DNA of 64,000 bases from Pseudevernia furfuracea (lineage: Eukaryota > Ascomycota > Lecanoromycetes > Lecanorales > Parmeliaceae), in contig JAIUPT010000028.1 in NCBI GenBank assembly GCA_022315425.1, positions 1,302,001-1,366,000 of the forward strand, in the 5' to 3' direction. The notes beneath the pieces were generated by a model. That model was given only the letters and a program-made list of their open reading frames with translations, was not told where the DNA came from and did no database searches. A program made the position numbers and the translations under genes. Positions within the stretch are counted from its first letter, which is position 1, and each line of letters opens with the position of its first letter. This document shows positions 23,309 to 34,385 of the stretch, one piece after another.

Positions 23309-24009
23309 ATGATCTTGTTGCATGGACAGATGCGACCCTACTCAATCAGCCGCTGTAGTCCTAGTTCACCCATTATGCGATCGGAAACAGCGTCCACGAG
23401 ATCGGTCACTGCCCTATTGCTTGGGTCATCGAACTCCCCTGATGCTCCTCACATCACGACTACGAAGTGTGGTTCCGACCACAAGAAACTCAGGCGAGGC
23501 AGTTTCAATGGCTGGCGCGTAGGTGTAACCATTTGCGCTTCGACTACCGCAACGGTCCTTATCATTAATATCAGCTTTGTTGGGATCCATGAGAGGAGGA
23601 TTGATTGATTAACTATGGAGTGGTATTTAGTTACTTAAATACCATGTGAAGCCCATGCCAAGACTAGTCATTTGCCACCTGAGGGGTAGTCTCAACACAG
23701 TGCTGCAGCATTTTCCAACAAGCTTGACCACCTGGGCTTCTGTAAGGAACGGCCTAAGTAGCGGTCTTGCAACCCATTCAAGATGGAAGCTGTCAGAAGA
23801 CCAAAGATCTCAGCTTATGGCTTCACTTAGTCATTAATATGTTGAGTACCATACTCCTAGCTGCTAGCAACTACTGTATGCAATGTCTATCATCCCCGAC
23901 GCGCGAGGATATCGATCGGGCACATGCACACCATACTTGGCTCGATATTGGGGTGCCCAGCGGTCGCAAACTGGCGGAGACAGCGCCGATGAAGCTTATA
24001 AAGTCTTAA
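23309..24009 (+). pseudogene. DUF6536 membrane protein, broken N-terminal fragment
   Basis: Two separated pieces match the N-terminal part of fungal DUF6536 proteins. The first, about 23497-23605, reads FNGWRVGVTICASTTATVL and the rest of the first membrane helix. The second, about 23784-24009, reads IQDGSCQKTKDLSLWLHLVI then STILLAASNYCMQCLSSPTR and WLDIGVPSGRKL. About 170 bp of unrelated or decayed sequence lies between them where the family needs only a few residues. The frame ends at TAA 24007-24009, where the family would continue with several more helices. So this is a truncated, internally disrupted relic. Function of the family is unknown. Confidence 0.7.
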
Positions 24010-24594
24010 CCCACTTTCTGGAAGATGATACTGTTACGAGTCTAGGCTCCTCAGAGATTTGAACTGAGACTTTGACTCGATTCTATATTTGTCTCGACAT
24101 GGCAACATCAGGTCCCTCAACACTGATGTGCCTTCTGAAGTCTCGACTGAATAGATCTCTCATTTAAAAAGTTCTTTACCTCTGAATTATGCGTAATTTT
24201 ACGAATAGTGTAATTAAAGTCTTAAATAGTAGATTAGAGAGGTTTAGTCACGATTTTTATAATAATTTTTCATAATAATGATTTACGCTTGATTGATTGA
24301 TTGATTGATTGATTAAGTTATATCGAACACCATACGAGTTGCCCCGCAGAGGGCTTTATAAACGTCTAAGACCCAGTCGAAAGTATCTATCCTCGAGATT
24401 CTCAGCCTCGAGATGAATTAGCGTTTTACACATTACGCGTGTTTGCCCTGTTTATTGAATAAACAATAATAACAACAACACGTACGGGCTACTCAGAACA
24501 AATAAATCCCTCTGTTAAAGAATCAGATTTATTCGCAGAGAAAGTTTATTCTCTTCTAATAATCTAGATTTTATATAATAAAAATCTATCTTGT
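24010..24594. other. AT-rich repeat DNA with a (GATT)n microsatellite
   Basis: There is no coding signal. A GATT tetranucleotide tract runs at about 24287-24315. The surrounding DNA (24180-24280 and 24470-24590) is AT-rich with many TA steps, like RIP-mutated repeats, and adjoins the left LTR. Confidence 0.6.
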
Positions 24595-24778
24595 TGTTAC
24601 GAGCGTACCTCGCATCCTTGACACACCTGCCTTGACACTTCCCCTTTAGGCTTAGCGTGTCTTGGCAGGTTCACTCCGCCATACATATATGGCGTCCCTC
24701 CCAGTCCATAGTTGCTCCTCAGCTTGTTATCTTCGTTACATACTACACTACGGTTATCACCACAGTACGGTCCTTACA
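24595..24778 (+). repeat. left LTR of retrotransposon 1
   Basis: TG...CA-bounded repeat, homologous to 26807-27002 with small indels. Confidence 0.8.
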
Positions 24779-26806
24779 CTATAACAAGCTCATTCCAAAC
24801 CCTTACCGGGACGCATCTTCATATGTGTTCCAACCAGTAGCCACAGGAAGGCACATGGACTGAATCCCAGTCGACCAGGCCTTCAGCCACGAGGATCTCG
24901 TGCCTCAACCAAAAATCATCCTTCTAGCACACCAGAACACCTAAATTCTTCGTGGCAACTCAAGCGGACAAGAACTCAGCTTGCTACATCCTTTTCAAGA
25001 ATTCTTATCCGCCCGCAACTTCAGCAATTTCACCGCCTTCGGGTTTCACACCACAATCACTCAAGAAACCACTCAAGAAACCACTCAAGAAAGAACACCA
25101 TTTCAAATATCCTTACCCTTGCCTTGGTTAAGCACGCCAGGAGAAATAAAGTGCTACCCGATTCTCGACGCAACACTCAAAACCAACCACCAAAAATTTC
25201 ACAACCACACATTCAACCCGAGTTCTGAACGTCTCATTCCAAGGACAAAACGTTCCAATACAAGAGGTCTGAACGGCGCCCAATTCGGTTAAGAAACGTC
25301 TTCACAGCACCCTCCGCAAGAAAACCTTCTCTGGGCGGATGCACCTTCTCTGCCCGCATTCTAACCCCGCCTGGGCTTCACATCTGAATTTGCCAGCAAA
25401 TCACCCCATCAAAATAACACCACCGCAAACAACATTCTTCAAAGCACTCACATTCTTTGCGGGGTGTCAAACGGTCAGCAAGCAAGGAAGTTAGTGGAAA
25501 CAAAGAAAACCGGCATTCAGCATCCCAACACTTTTTTTCTTTCAACACCGACAGGCTCAATTTCAGCCACCTGCACGACATCGGAAGCAGGTGACACATT
25601 CGATTCTTTTTTCCCCTTTTTATCATTTTCACGATCATGACGAACTACAACACAAATTCTACGAATCAGGCGCTTGAGTTACGGGCGTAATCTATGTCAG
25701 ACAGGTCATTGACAGCGGAGTACTCGCTATCGGTCTTAGGACGGGTGTCAAGAACTTAGTATTGGTGAGACACCGGCAGTCGAAGCGGTAGGCTTACGAA
25801 GCGAATGGATGCAATGGATAGCACTACGGAACAACACAGCGACGGACGTCGAATGGCAAGAGGCTATGGTCAGGACATGAATAGGAGGTGGATATTTGAT
25901 GGCAAGAGCTCGGGACAACATGGACAATACTCCCAGCACAGGCTGCCAGCGGGAGTTGATGTGGATGCATGCGATGGATTTTTTCGATTCTACATGGACA
26001 ACATGGGCAAGGCAATGTGACTGCAGCACGCATGGACAATGTTGGCATGGACAAAACAATGTGGCTGCTGCGGGCATGGACAACACAAGCGTTTACGGAA
26101 TCACTGGCCCGGATCAGGCCTAGCGCACTCAAATCAGCATGCGATTCGGCCAAACCTCGGACATGTTGTTTTTGAGCGATTCCAGGCCATTCCAGAATGG
26201 CGCCAAGACTCGTTTTTCACTCAGGCAAATTCGAATGCTCAGCGACTTGATATTCAACAACAACGCCATATGACAGCTACCTTCTTCGCCTCCCCCCGAG
26301 CCATAGTCTATGACTGCCGACGACGCCATAGCCGGAGGCCCGAAGCGTGTTGTTGATGTCGTCGTCGCCCTCGGTGGATTTGGTCCCAGGGAGAAGACCA
26401 CTCCGCTGCCCCAAAAGGATTTGATATTGGTTTAAGATTTAAGGTTCGGGCGGTTCGGAAGGCCTCAGCCAATCACAGGCCTTCATTTCTGGATTTCTTC
26501 TCCGGCCGCAAATCCAATATCAGCTGTCCACTCCATGGCAAAATACCTTCTTGGCCACCATTTCTTCAACTCTTCACCAATGAAGGCCGTTCCAGCACCC
26601 CTGCGACCGCATGACGTCATGCTAGCGACATGACATCGCCAAGACGTCATCGAAGCAACGTGGGATCAGCATCATGACAGAAAAGAATAGCGCCGATCCC
26701 CCAGCACCATGTTTCTGCTTTTGTTCTTTCTTTCACATGCATAGCGAGCGACTATGAGCGAGCGACTACAGCCATGAGGACATGTCTTTTCGAAGGGGGG
26801 GGGTAG

Positions 26807-27002
26807 TGTTACGAGCGTACCTCGCATCCCTTTGTGACACACCTTCCTTTGTTGACACGCCTTCCCCCTTTAGGCTTAGCGTGTCTTGGCAGGTTCACTC
26901 CGCCATACATATATGGCCTGCCCTCCCAGTACATAGTTGTTCTGCATCTAGTTGTCTCATTCTATACACCTACATGACTTGACTCTGTACTGGTCCTGAC
27001 AC
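26807..27002 (+). repeat. right LTR of retrotransposon 1
   Basis: TG...CA-bounded repeat directly after the polypurine tract. It contains ATACATATATGGC, possibly the TATA region of the element promoter, as does the left copy. Confidence 0.8.
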
Positions 27003-27217
27003 TACGTAAGATTATTAATTAATTAAAAAAGTCGTAGAGATCGATTCTTATAGAATATTAAATAAAATCCTATAAGCGAGTACTATATATAAATTTCTTT
27101 TTCACCCTTTTCAGATCTTTTCAGATATTCTTTTCAGAAATTCTTTTTAGATATTCTTTTTAGAGAAATGTGTATAATTTTATACGAGAATATCTATATT
27201 TAATTCTAGTTATACGA

Positions 27218-27399
27218 TGTTACGGCCGTACCCTGCATCCCCTTGACATCGGCTAGGCGCTAGGCCCATTGAAGCCTAGCCTAGCCTTGGCGGAGGCCTT
27301 GTCTTCTACATATACAGAGCCTCCCTTCTAGATAGTTCGATAGACTCTTTATCCTCGTCTACTCATACCCCTATGATCCTTCTAGACCTGGTTCTGACA
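27218..27399 (+). repeat. left LTR of retrotransposon 2
   Basis: 182 bp, TG...CA ends, about ten single-base differences from the right LTR, mostly transitions. Confidence 0.85.
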
Positions 27400-28159
27400 T
27401 TATAAAGAGTCTCCTTCGTACGTCATCCGACGAAGAGAATTGACGGGCTTATTTCTTCCTGCTCGAAGCAAGTGACCGAGCCTGATAAAGAATACACTGG
27501 GTATTTCTATCATACAGACACCTCATTACATTACAAATCACCTACATCATTCGAAAGAATCTTCATTACACCCACCTTCGCAAGAAAACCTTCTCTAAAC
27601 GAACACTGCTTCTTCGCCTTCTCTGCTCGCAAATTCTGTCTCGTCTGAGCTTCACACCTGAATTTGCAAACAAATCACCCTCTCAGAATAACATCTTCAC
27701 AAAGAACACACTTCAAAGCATTCATATTCTTTGTTAGATGTCAAACGATTAACAAATAAAAAAGTTGCATGAGAAACAAAGAAATTCGGCATCCCGCATC
27801 AATTCCAACATCGAAATTCCTACACTCAACATCAAAAAACTTCTCAAACAATGACTTCTTCCTCCACTCAGTCATTTCTCTCTATCAAATACATTTCGTC
27901 TCATCGACGTCGAAATTCTTCTTCTTTTAGGTCTGATTCGCGATCAAACTCCCCTACATATCGTCGCGGTCAGCTCTATCTTATATTCGAGGACCTACAT
28001 ATCAAATTCTTATCATCAAATTCGCCTTCGCTTCGCATGCCAAGAGTATAACGATCCTTATCTGCTGAGAATCTCTTTCAGCGATATTATACTCAGCAGT
28101 AATCTCAGAATGGATCGATATAAGATCATGATTTATCTTCTTCTCGATCATCGCTAAGA

Positions 28160-28990
28160 TAGCGATCTTTCTCGTCTTTCAGATAAGCATCGAAACTCAC
28201 TCCAAGACTATCGAATTCATCTGTTTTCATCGACATCAATAGTTACGTTCAATTTGATGACTGAAAAATGAGAATTCAAGACAAACTGGATCATAATGAT
28301 GATCATTATCCCCACGAGTTATTCAAGATTGCGTACATTATTGCACGCCTCGAGAGAGAGGCAAGTCAACACGTGTCTTTCAAACGACGACATCGTTCTT
28401 ATTCGACAGTCAACGAACTTCTAAATCATCTTATCGATTTATACGAAATATCTCTGTTCATTATTTCACACATAAATTGACATGCTTTCAAGAAATTGAC
28501 GTAGGGTAATCAGTCTTTTTCAGAGTTCTATAGAGCTTTTATGAAATGCACTCGTCTATGTGACGAGAAGAAGAATCTTATGAGATATCTTATAATAAAA
28601 TCAGAGCTTCGTTCTTTGAATCAAAGCGATGCTTTAGACACTTATATAATGAAGATAAAACCTCAGCTAAAGACGTATATAATGATAAGACAACTTCATT
28701 ATTAATAATTTGTTGAGGGTCTGACTGAGAGAAAAGCAGCGAGATTCGTCGAGCAATACGCTAAAGCAAAAGCTGAGACTTACGCAAAGAAGGGTAAATA
28801 CGTCATTATTGCACGCTCAGACCCTACTTTCGACTTTTATAAACTTTCACAATGGGACGAAGATGACGAACTTGTTATAATAAACTAAATCTATAGTCAG
28901 AAGCACGGCAAATCGTCAATCGCTGAACTGAGTACTTAGGAAATATACGATCTGAAATGTCAGAGATATCTATGACAATAGTGTCAGAAT
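28160..28990 (+). pseudogene. gag relic of a Ty3/gypsy-type element
   Basis: The clearest piece, 28268-28480, reads MRIQDKLDHNDDHYPHELFK, then IAYIIARLEREASQHVSF and TVNELLNHLIDLYEI, the core of fungal gypsy-type gag proteins. A second piece in another frame (about 28510-28690) reads QSFSEFYRAFMKCTRLCDE. Stops and frame changes separate them. No intact zinc knuckle is visible downstream. The coding function is lost. Confidence 0.7.
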
Positions 28991-29757
28991 CAGTCGCAAG
29001 CACCTATTTTGAAAATCGCTGACTGATAGGGCGACTGAATTTGGCCTAGCGCGCTCAAATCAACATGCGATCCGATCAAACCTCGGACATGGTGTTTTTG
29101 AGCGGTTCCAGGCCATTTCAGAAAAGCGTCAAGACTCATTTTTCACTCAAGCAAATTCGAATGCTCAGCGACTAATTACTTAACAACAACGTCATATGAC
29201 AGCTATCTTCTTCGTCTCCCCTCGAGCTATAGTCTATAATTATCGACGACGTCATAGCCGAAGGCCCGAAGCTTGTTGTTGATGACGTCGTCGCCCTCGT
29301 TGAATCTGATCTTAAGGAGAAGACTGCGCCAGCGTCAAAAACTCATTTGATATTGAATTAAGGTTTAAGGTTCGGGCGGTTCGGAAGGTCTCAGTCAATC
29401 ATAGGCCTTCATTTTTGGATTTCTTCTCTGCTCGAAATTCGAATATCAAATGGCTGCTGCAGGGCAAAACATCTTCTTGGCCATTATTTCTTCAATTCTT
29501 CGTCAATGGAGGTCATTTCAGGACCCCTGTCACCGCATGACGTCACGCTAGCGACATGGCATCGTCAAAGACGTCACCGTCGGAAATTCACCGCTAGAGT
29601 CATCGAGAAAGCGAGCGCTAGGGCCAAAAGTTCTTTGTTTTTTATGATTTTTCAGCAACCAAGCATACATGGCGTTTGTTTTTTCTTCTTCTTTTCTTTC
29701 GGGGGCACACACCTGTCTATCGCACTGGGGACCAGCGCTTCTTCGGGGGGGGGGTAG

Positions 29758-29939
29758 TGTTACGGCCGTACCCTGCATCCCCTTGACACCGGCTAGGCGC
29801 TAGGCCCATTGGAGCCTAGCCTAGCCTTGGCGGAGGCCTTGCCTCCTACATATACAGAGCCTCCCTCCTAGATAGTTCGGTAGACTCTTTATCCTCGTCT
29901 ACTCATACCCCTATGATCCTTCTAGGCCTGGTCCTGACA
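29758..29939 (+). repeat. right LTR of retrotransposon 2
   Basis: 182 bp, follows the polypurine tract, pairs with 27218-27399. Confidence 0.85.
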
Positions 29940-30781
29940 TTCGATATCAAACTATACGTCTCGCAACGTAATTATTATTTATACACTCGTATTCTCGCGA
30001 ACGAAGAAAAAGCGACAGATTCTAATATTAGATTAACAAATTCTCTCTTAATCATTTTGATAACGCGTAAAGCTTTTTAATATACGTAAGCTTCTCAGCA
30101 TTACGTATTTCTTCTTAACATTACGCGTATTTAAGGAAGATCTTAAATTGATTTGCTTTATGTCTAAAATGTGTGTTTTTCTTTTTATAATTTCTCTTAT
30201 ATATAATAAAAGCGTAATATATGTGAATCGTGACTCGTGAGTCTTATATACGACTCGTGAGTCTTATGTAAAAATATAATATATGTGTTAACACGATATT
30301 TGCTCTAGTGTTTATAAAAGCGAGAGTCGATTAAGAAAGAAGATATTTCATAGACGCGATATGCTTATAGTTCTTCGTAGCTTTCTCGTCCCGTTCTTTG
30401 TCTCTATCTCACTAATCTCGTTAAACTTATAAAAAACCCTATAAAAAAAGAGAGAAGAGTGTCAGTGATTCAAAAGAGTGAATTAGAACAATAAACGACG
30501 CGTCGAATATCGTGTCGAGTGTCGAAAGAATAAAGGTCTCTTAGCTCTCATGACTACTGTAGACAGTAACATGAGGTTCGTAAGCAGCACCACGTACAGG
30601 TGGACCTCGTCGCCGCTCTAATGGTTTACGCTACCATTTCAGACGTTACTCAATAATAAGGTACTACTCTAGAGTGCATTTAGCGTATAATTTTCGAAGC
30701 CCTAAACCCCCACATTCTTCAAGATTTCGTTTCTTTTCTCCATCCTCGACAACAAGCGACTGACCACCCGTCTGAAACGAA
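29940..30781. other. AT-rich spacer between retrotransposon 2 and ESF2
   Basis: No gene. AT-rich RIP-like DNA dominates up to about 30480. A direct repeat (CGTGACTCGTGAGTCTTAT then CGACTCGTGAGTCTTAT) lies near 30226-30270. The last 120 bp should hold the ESF2 promoter and leader. Confidence 0.5.
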
Positions 30782-31801
30782 ATGGCAGTCCGCAAACACA
30801 ATGAGTTTCTTGACACAAATCTCAGCGAAGACGACGAGGACCTGAGCAGTTCTTCTGAAGCCGCCGCAGACAGCAGGACAGCAGGAATTGCCAGCCATCG
30901 CTCCAAGAGGCAGAAGCTCACCGTCGAGCACTCCGATTCCGACGAGGAGACCGACCATGATACTCAAGACGATGCCGCCTCGATCCAAATCCCAAGTGTC
31001 GCCACAAAGGCTTCACAACCCTCCGCCGCGTCAACTCCAAAGCCTACAGAACCAAGTCCCACCGACCTCCCGACCCAGTCCCCTGAAAAGCGGAAACCCC
31101 TCACAACCTCAGCGGTTGCAGCCGCGAACAAACGTGCCCACAAGGCAGGAGTCATCTACCTCTCCCGCATTCCCCCCTTCATGCGCCCCTCCACCGTCCG
31201 CATCCTCCTCTCAGCCCACGGCACCATAACGCGCCTCTTCCTGACCCCCGAAGCCCCCTCCAACTACCTCTTGCGCCGCAAAGCCGGCGGCAATAAAAAA
31301 CACAGCTACATTGACGGCTGGATCGAATTCTCCAGGAAGCGAGACGCCAAGGTGTGCGTTGATGCGATTAATGGGCGGATTGTGGGCGGGAAGAAGGGCG
31401 GCTGGTATCGGGATGATGTGTGGAATGCGAAGTATTTGAAGGGGTTTGGATGGGGTGATTTGATGGCGGGGGTGAGGGGGGAGGAGAGGGAGAGGGAGGA
31501 GAGGGTCAGGGTGGGGGTGGGGAGGGAGGGGAGGGAGAGGGCGGAGTTTTTGAGGAATTTGGAGAAGGGGAGGATGGAGGATACGAGGAGGTTGAAGAGG
31601 GAGAGGAAGGCGGAGAGGGAGGGGCGTGCGGATGGGAGTGGCGAGGGGGCTTCAGTAGAGGCTGGGGTGGAGAAGGGGAAAGGGGAGGGGAAGGGGGGTG
31701 GGTTTGAGAGGAGCTTCAGGCAGAACGAGGTTAAAGGGAGGAATGAGAAAGGGGTGGAGCAGTCGGATGAGACTAAGAGGATCTTGAGTAGGATATTTTG
31801 A
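30782..31801 (+). CDS. ESF2: Esf2/ABT1-type RRM protein, pre-rRNA processing
   Basis: A single exon of 339 residues. An acidic serine-rich N-terminus (about 115 residues) is followed by the diagnostic ABT1/Esf2 RRM: AGVIYLSRIPPFMRPSTVR, ITRLFLTPE, GWIEFSRKRDAKVCVDAING and NAKYLKGFGWGDLM. A long basic helical tail follows. Yeast Esf2 works in the SSU processome and stimulates the helicase Dbp8 during early 18S rRNA processing in the nucleolus. The coding strand after 31440 is strikingly purine-rich (G/A runs), which encodes the Arg/Glu/Gly tail and contrasts with the AT-rich DNA just upstream. Confidence 0.93.
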   Translation: MAVRKHNEFLDTNLSEDDEDLSSSSEAAADSRTAGIASHRSKRQKLTVEHSDSDEETDHDTQDDAASIQIPSVATKASQPSAASTPKPTEPSPTDLPTQSPEKRKPLTTSAVAAANKRAHKAGVIYLSRIPPFMRPSTVRILLSAHGTITRLFLTPEAPSNYLLRRKAGGNKKHSYIDGWIEFSRKRDAKVCVDAINGRIVGGKKGGWYRDDVWNAKYLKGFGWGDLMAGVRGEEREREERVRVGVGREGRERAEFLRNLEKGRMEDTRRLKRERKAEREGRADGSGEGASVEAGVEKGKGEGKGGGFERSFRQNEVKGRNEKGVEQSDETKRILSRIF

Positions 31802-31867
31802 ACCGATACGCATGCACTTTACCTCTTCACACCCTTGATCTCCTCGGGTGGAGCAAAGTCTGTCATC

Positions 31868-32215
31868 CTACCAAATCTCGGGCAGTACCAAGTCATTCTT
31901 TTGCAACCTCTCTCCAATCATCCCCAATATCTCCTCCGGCAACCACCTCCCCGTCCTCACCTTGGCAGCCCAATTTACAACCCCCACCCCCGCTTGCACA
32001 AGCCTCGCTTCCCACACTCTGAGATCCCGCATTTCTGTCTCGAGCTGGGCTTCATAGGCAATGTGCTGGTTGTAATTTCCGTTTTGTGAGTTATACTGGA
32101 TGTAGGCTTTTGTGGATTCGATTTGGGTGGTGAGATTGGTGACAGCCGTGGAGGCGGTGCGGAGGAAGAGGAACGCCGCTTTGAGGTTGCAGGTGGGGTT
32201 AGTGGACGATGGCAT
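31868..32215 (-). CDS. small uncharacterised protein, 115 aa
   Basis: Single-exon frame with an ATG at 32215. It starts hydrophobic/neutral (AAFLFLRTASTAVTNLTTQI), then a probable helix with many Gln/Asn/Tyr and an amphipathic end (WAAKVRTGRWLPEEILGMI). There is no signal peptide or known motif. It lies between ESF2 and NMD3, tail to tail with ESF2 with 66 bp between stops. Composition and a clean start make it a fair gene candidate, but no homologue is recalled. Confidence 0.45.
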   Translation of the reverse strand: MPSSTNPTCNLKAAFLFLRTASTAVTNLTTQIESTKAYIQYNSQNGNYNQHIAYEAQLETEMRDLRVWEARLVQAGVGVVNWAAKVRTGRWLPEEILGMIGERLQKNDLVLPEIW

Positions 32216-32376
32216 TGGTGATCATGGAGGAGGAGAAGGAAAGCGGAAGGATAGCAGAAGTACATTATTGATTGTTGGGTTGTAGTGGCTCTCATAGCTC
32301 TGCATGCTAACCCTCGGTACAGGCTTGGTTACTCCGCAAAAGCCAGGCTGCTGGCTTACTTCTATGAATGTAAACC

Positions 32377-34118
32377 TCATTCCTCATCATCAACATCCAG
32401 CTCGTTGAAATCATCAAGCAGCTCCTCCATATCAATCTTCGGCACCTCCTCCCCATCTTCGGTTTGTTCAGTCTCAGCAGCACTCGCCGTCTCCAGTCCC
32501 TCCATACGGTCCTTCTCCTTCTTCTCCTGCTGAGCTTTGTACAGTGCAAGCGTACTCCGCAACTCGGTATCTTCCTCCACATCTCGCAGAAACATTTCGA
32601 AGTCTCGTTCTATCCTCTCTTGATCCTGCTTCTTCGGCAACATTTCGCCTTCATCTTTGTTCATGCGCTTTAGTCGCCAGTTGCGTGACTTGTTCTTCTT
32701 CTTGCGGGCATAGGATTTCTTGACTAGTATGACATCAGGTACGGTGGATGAGTAGGCATTGCTTTGCTCCAACGCTTCGAAATTTGGATTGTTAAAGTTT
32801 GTGCCAGTAAGGTGGTAGCCCATGACCGAGTCGCCCGGGTGAAGGACTGCGCCAAGGTGTGTGCGTGTGAAGTAGGTAACGTCGTTGCTGCCGAGATCTG
32901 ATGACCGTGCTACGGTGGCTTCGGCAAGAAGAAATCGACCTTTCTGAGGACCAATAGGTTCAATGTCCATCACGACAAACTCAACGAGTTCTTGAACATC
33001 TGCCAAGGACGTAAACGGAGACCGCCAGTAGATGGGTGTAGAGACGTCGGCTGTCTGGAGAGTATTTGGGTCTAGAAGATTAACAGATGTGCCAACACGG
33101 TGGCAGATAGTTAGGGGAGCAATGTTTCCGATTTGTTTGGCGAGCTTGATGGGTAAAGCTACCAGATCGTCTTTACATATCGGGACGAGCTCAACGGAGA
33201 ATGAGAATTTGTAAGATTTAGTAGAGGTATGGATATCCATGGAAATAAGCTCTTGAGATTTCTTGGTCCTAACGGGTGCGACAGAGGTTAAGAAGTCAAC
33301 GAACTTCTCCGCGTGATTTCTTTGAGCGTAGAAAAAGTCCAAGCCGTCCTTCACCTCTTTGCTGTAGAAACATCAGCCATGGATCTGGAAGCTGTTAAGA
33401 TCGAGGCGACTGAACATACATGTTTATTGTTTCTTTGTGTGCAGAGTGTTTCAGGATGAGCTGTTCAAGGTAGAGGAAAGTCCGTTTGTGAGGAACCTTT
33501 TGACGCACTTGCACGACAGCTCGCCATGTGTTGGCTGTAAAGCTCTTTGCACAATCTGGACACTGGTGGTACGCGACAACGTATTCAACCTCGAAGGTTT
33601 GCTGGAGGATGGTCCCTTGGAACACTTCCTGCTGAATAGTGATTTTCACTTTGATTCGCCTCGAATGGGGTTCCGTCCAAATAAAGCTGGCATCTATGAT
33701 CCTGACCTTCGAAAGACCTCTTAATTTTCGAAGACATAATGCTAGCAATTCCCTCGATTCAGGTGAAGCAGTGATCCAATGTGCAGGCGGTTGCAGCCAT
33801 CGCTCACAGCTAAAGATACCCAGAGTCAGAATTCTTACGCATATAAGCGACTTAGGCGACACTCACTCTCTGCAGATATGTAGGGTTGCCTCTCTTTGTA
33901 TGCCTTCGGAAATGTCAACGGTGAGCTTGACACAATCGTAGCAGAGTGCTCCAGCCGCAGAAGTGCCATCTATGGGTGCACCACAATTGCAGCAGAGGAT
34001 CCTAGAAGCTGTCAGCGTGTGCTTCTCCGGGATGAGCAGATAATATATACGTTGCGCTGGCTTGTGGGATTAAAGGTCTAGAAGGCAGCGCCACTGGCGC
34101 ATCAATGTCCATAGACAT
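32377..34118 (-). CDS. NMD3: 60S ribosomal export adapter Nmd3
   Basis: Four exons, complement of 32377-33361, 33420-33809, 33867-34001 and 34051-34118, encode 525 residues. The N-terminal zinc-binding part shows paired CxxC motifs: CCNCGAP, CYDC, ICRDCERW and YHQCPDC. The central NMD3 region (GLDFFYAQRNHAEKFVDFL) follows, with SH3-like and OB-like strands (GDSVMGYHLTGTNFNN). The acidic C-terminus carries the leucine-rich export segment near MEELLDDFNELDVDD. Nmd3 binds the 60S joining face and recruits the exportin Crm1. All junctions restore the frame (DCERW; TINIKEVKDG). The start MSMDIDAP at 34118 lies 267 bp from the divergent ATP25 start. Confidence 0.96.
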
Positions 34119-34385
34119 GGTGAAGCCGGATTTTTTAGATACGCGTAGGTCCTGTAATGTAGACACAGTATCTGATTGCGTCGAGAAGTCACAATCCACA
34201 AAGTTGAAATCGCGGACTTTTTTGAGAGTGTAGAGACAATCGGCTGGTGCGTCATTTCACAGGGATTTGTCAGCCCTATCAGAATTGTTTCCAGAAGAAA
34301 TCTTCGGGATCGAACATCAGATTGCAAGCTTGGTAACAGACCTCGCTGGCTTACAGATGACCCCAGAAGGACCAGGGTGTTCGTG

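Larger units (their letters stand above)
24595..27002 (+). mobile_element. LTR retrotransposon 1, non-autonomous (no pol)
   Basis: Similar long terminal repeats of about 184 and 196 bp lie at 24595-24778 and 26807-27002. Both begin TGTTACGAGCGTACCTCGCATCC (in part) and end in CA. The right one is preceded by a polypurine tract (GAAGGGGGGGGGTAG). The 2.0-kb interior has no reverse transcriptase, integrase or protease. Its 5' part (about 25300-25560) and 3' part (about 26110-26640) align with the interior of element 2. A 12-bp unit (ACTCAAGAAACC) is repeated near 25059-25094 and the word CATGGACAA recurs between 25918 and 26085. No target-site duplication could be matched (CTTGT versus CTACG). 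It has fewer C-to-T changes than element 2. Confidence 0.8.
27218..29939 (+). mobile_element. LTR retrotransposon 2, gag only, RIP-mutated
   Basis: Two 182-bp LTRs, 27218-27399 and 29758-29939, are nearly identical and bounded by TGTTACGG...GACA. The right one follows the polypurine tract TTCGGGGGGGGGGTAG. Flanking five-mers TACGA (27213-27217) and TTCGA (29940-29944) may be a target duplication with one change. The interior has a gag relic but no pol. It aligns with element 1, and in aligned blocks this copy shows mostly C-to-T and G-to-A differences (for example GCAAGCAAGGAAG in element 1 against ACAAATAAAAAAG here), which is the RIP pattern. Confidence 0.85.

Noticed and set aside
26129..26401. 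90-codon antisense open frame inside retrotransposon 1
   Set aside because: The homologous segment of element 2 is not open, and no motif is present; likely chance.
24590..27007. Target-site duplication for retrotransposon 1
   Set aside because: CTTGT and CTACG do not match well enough to claim one.
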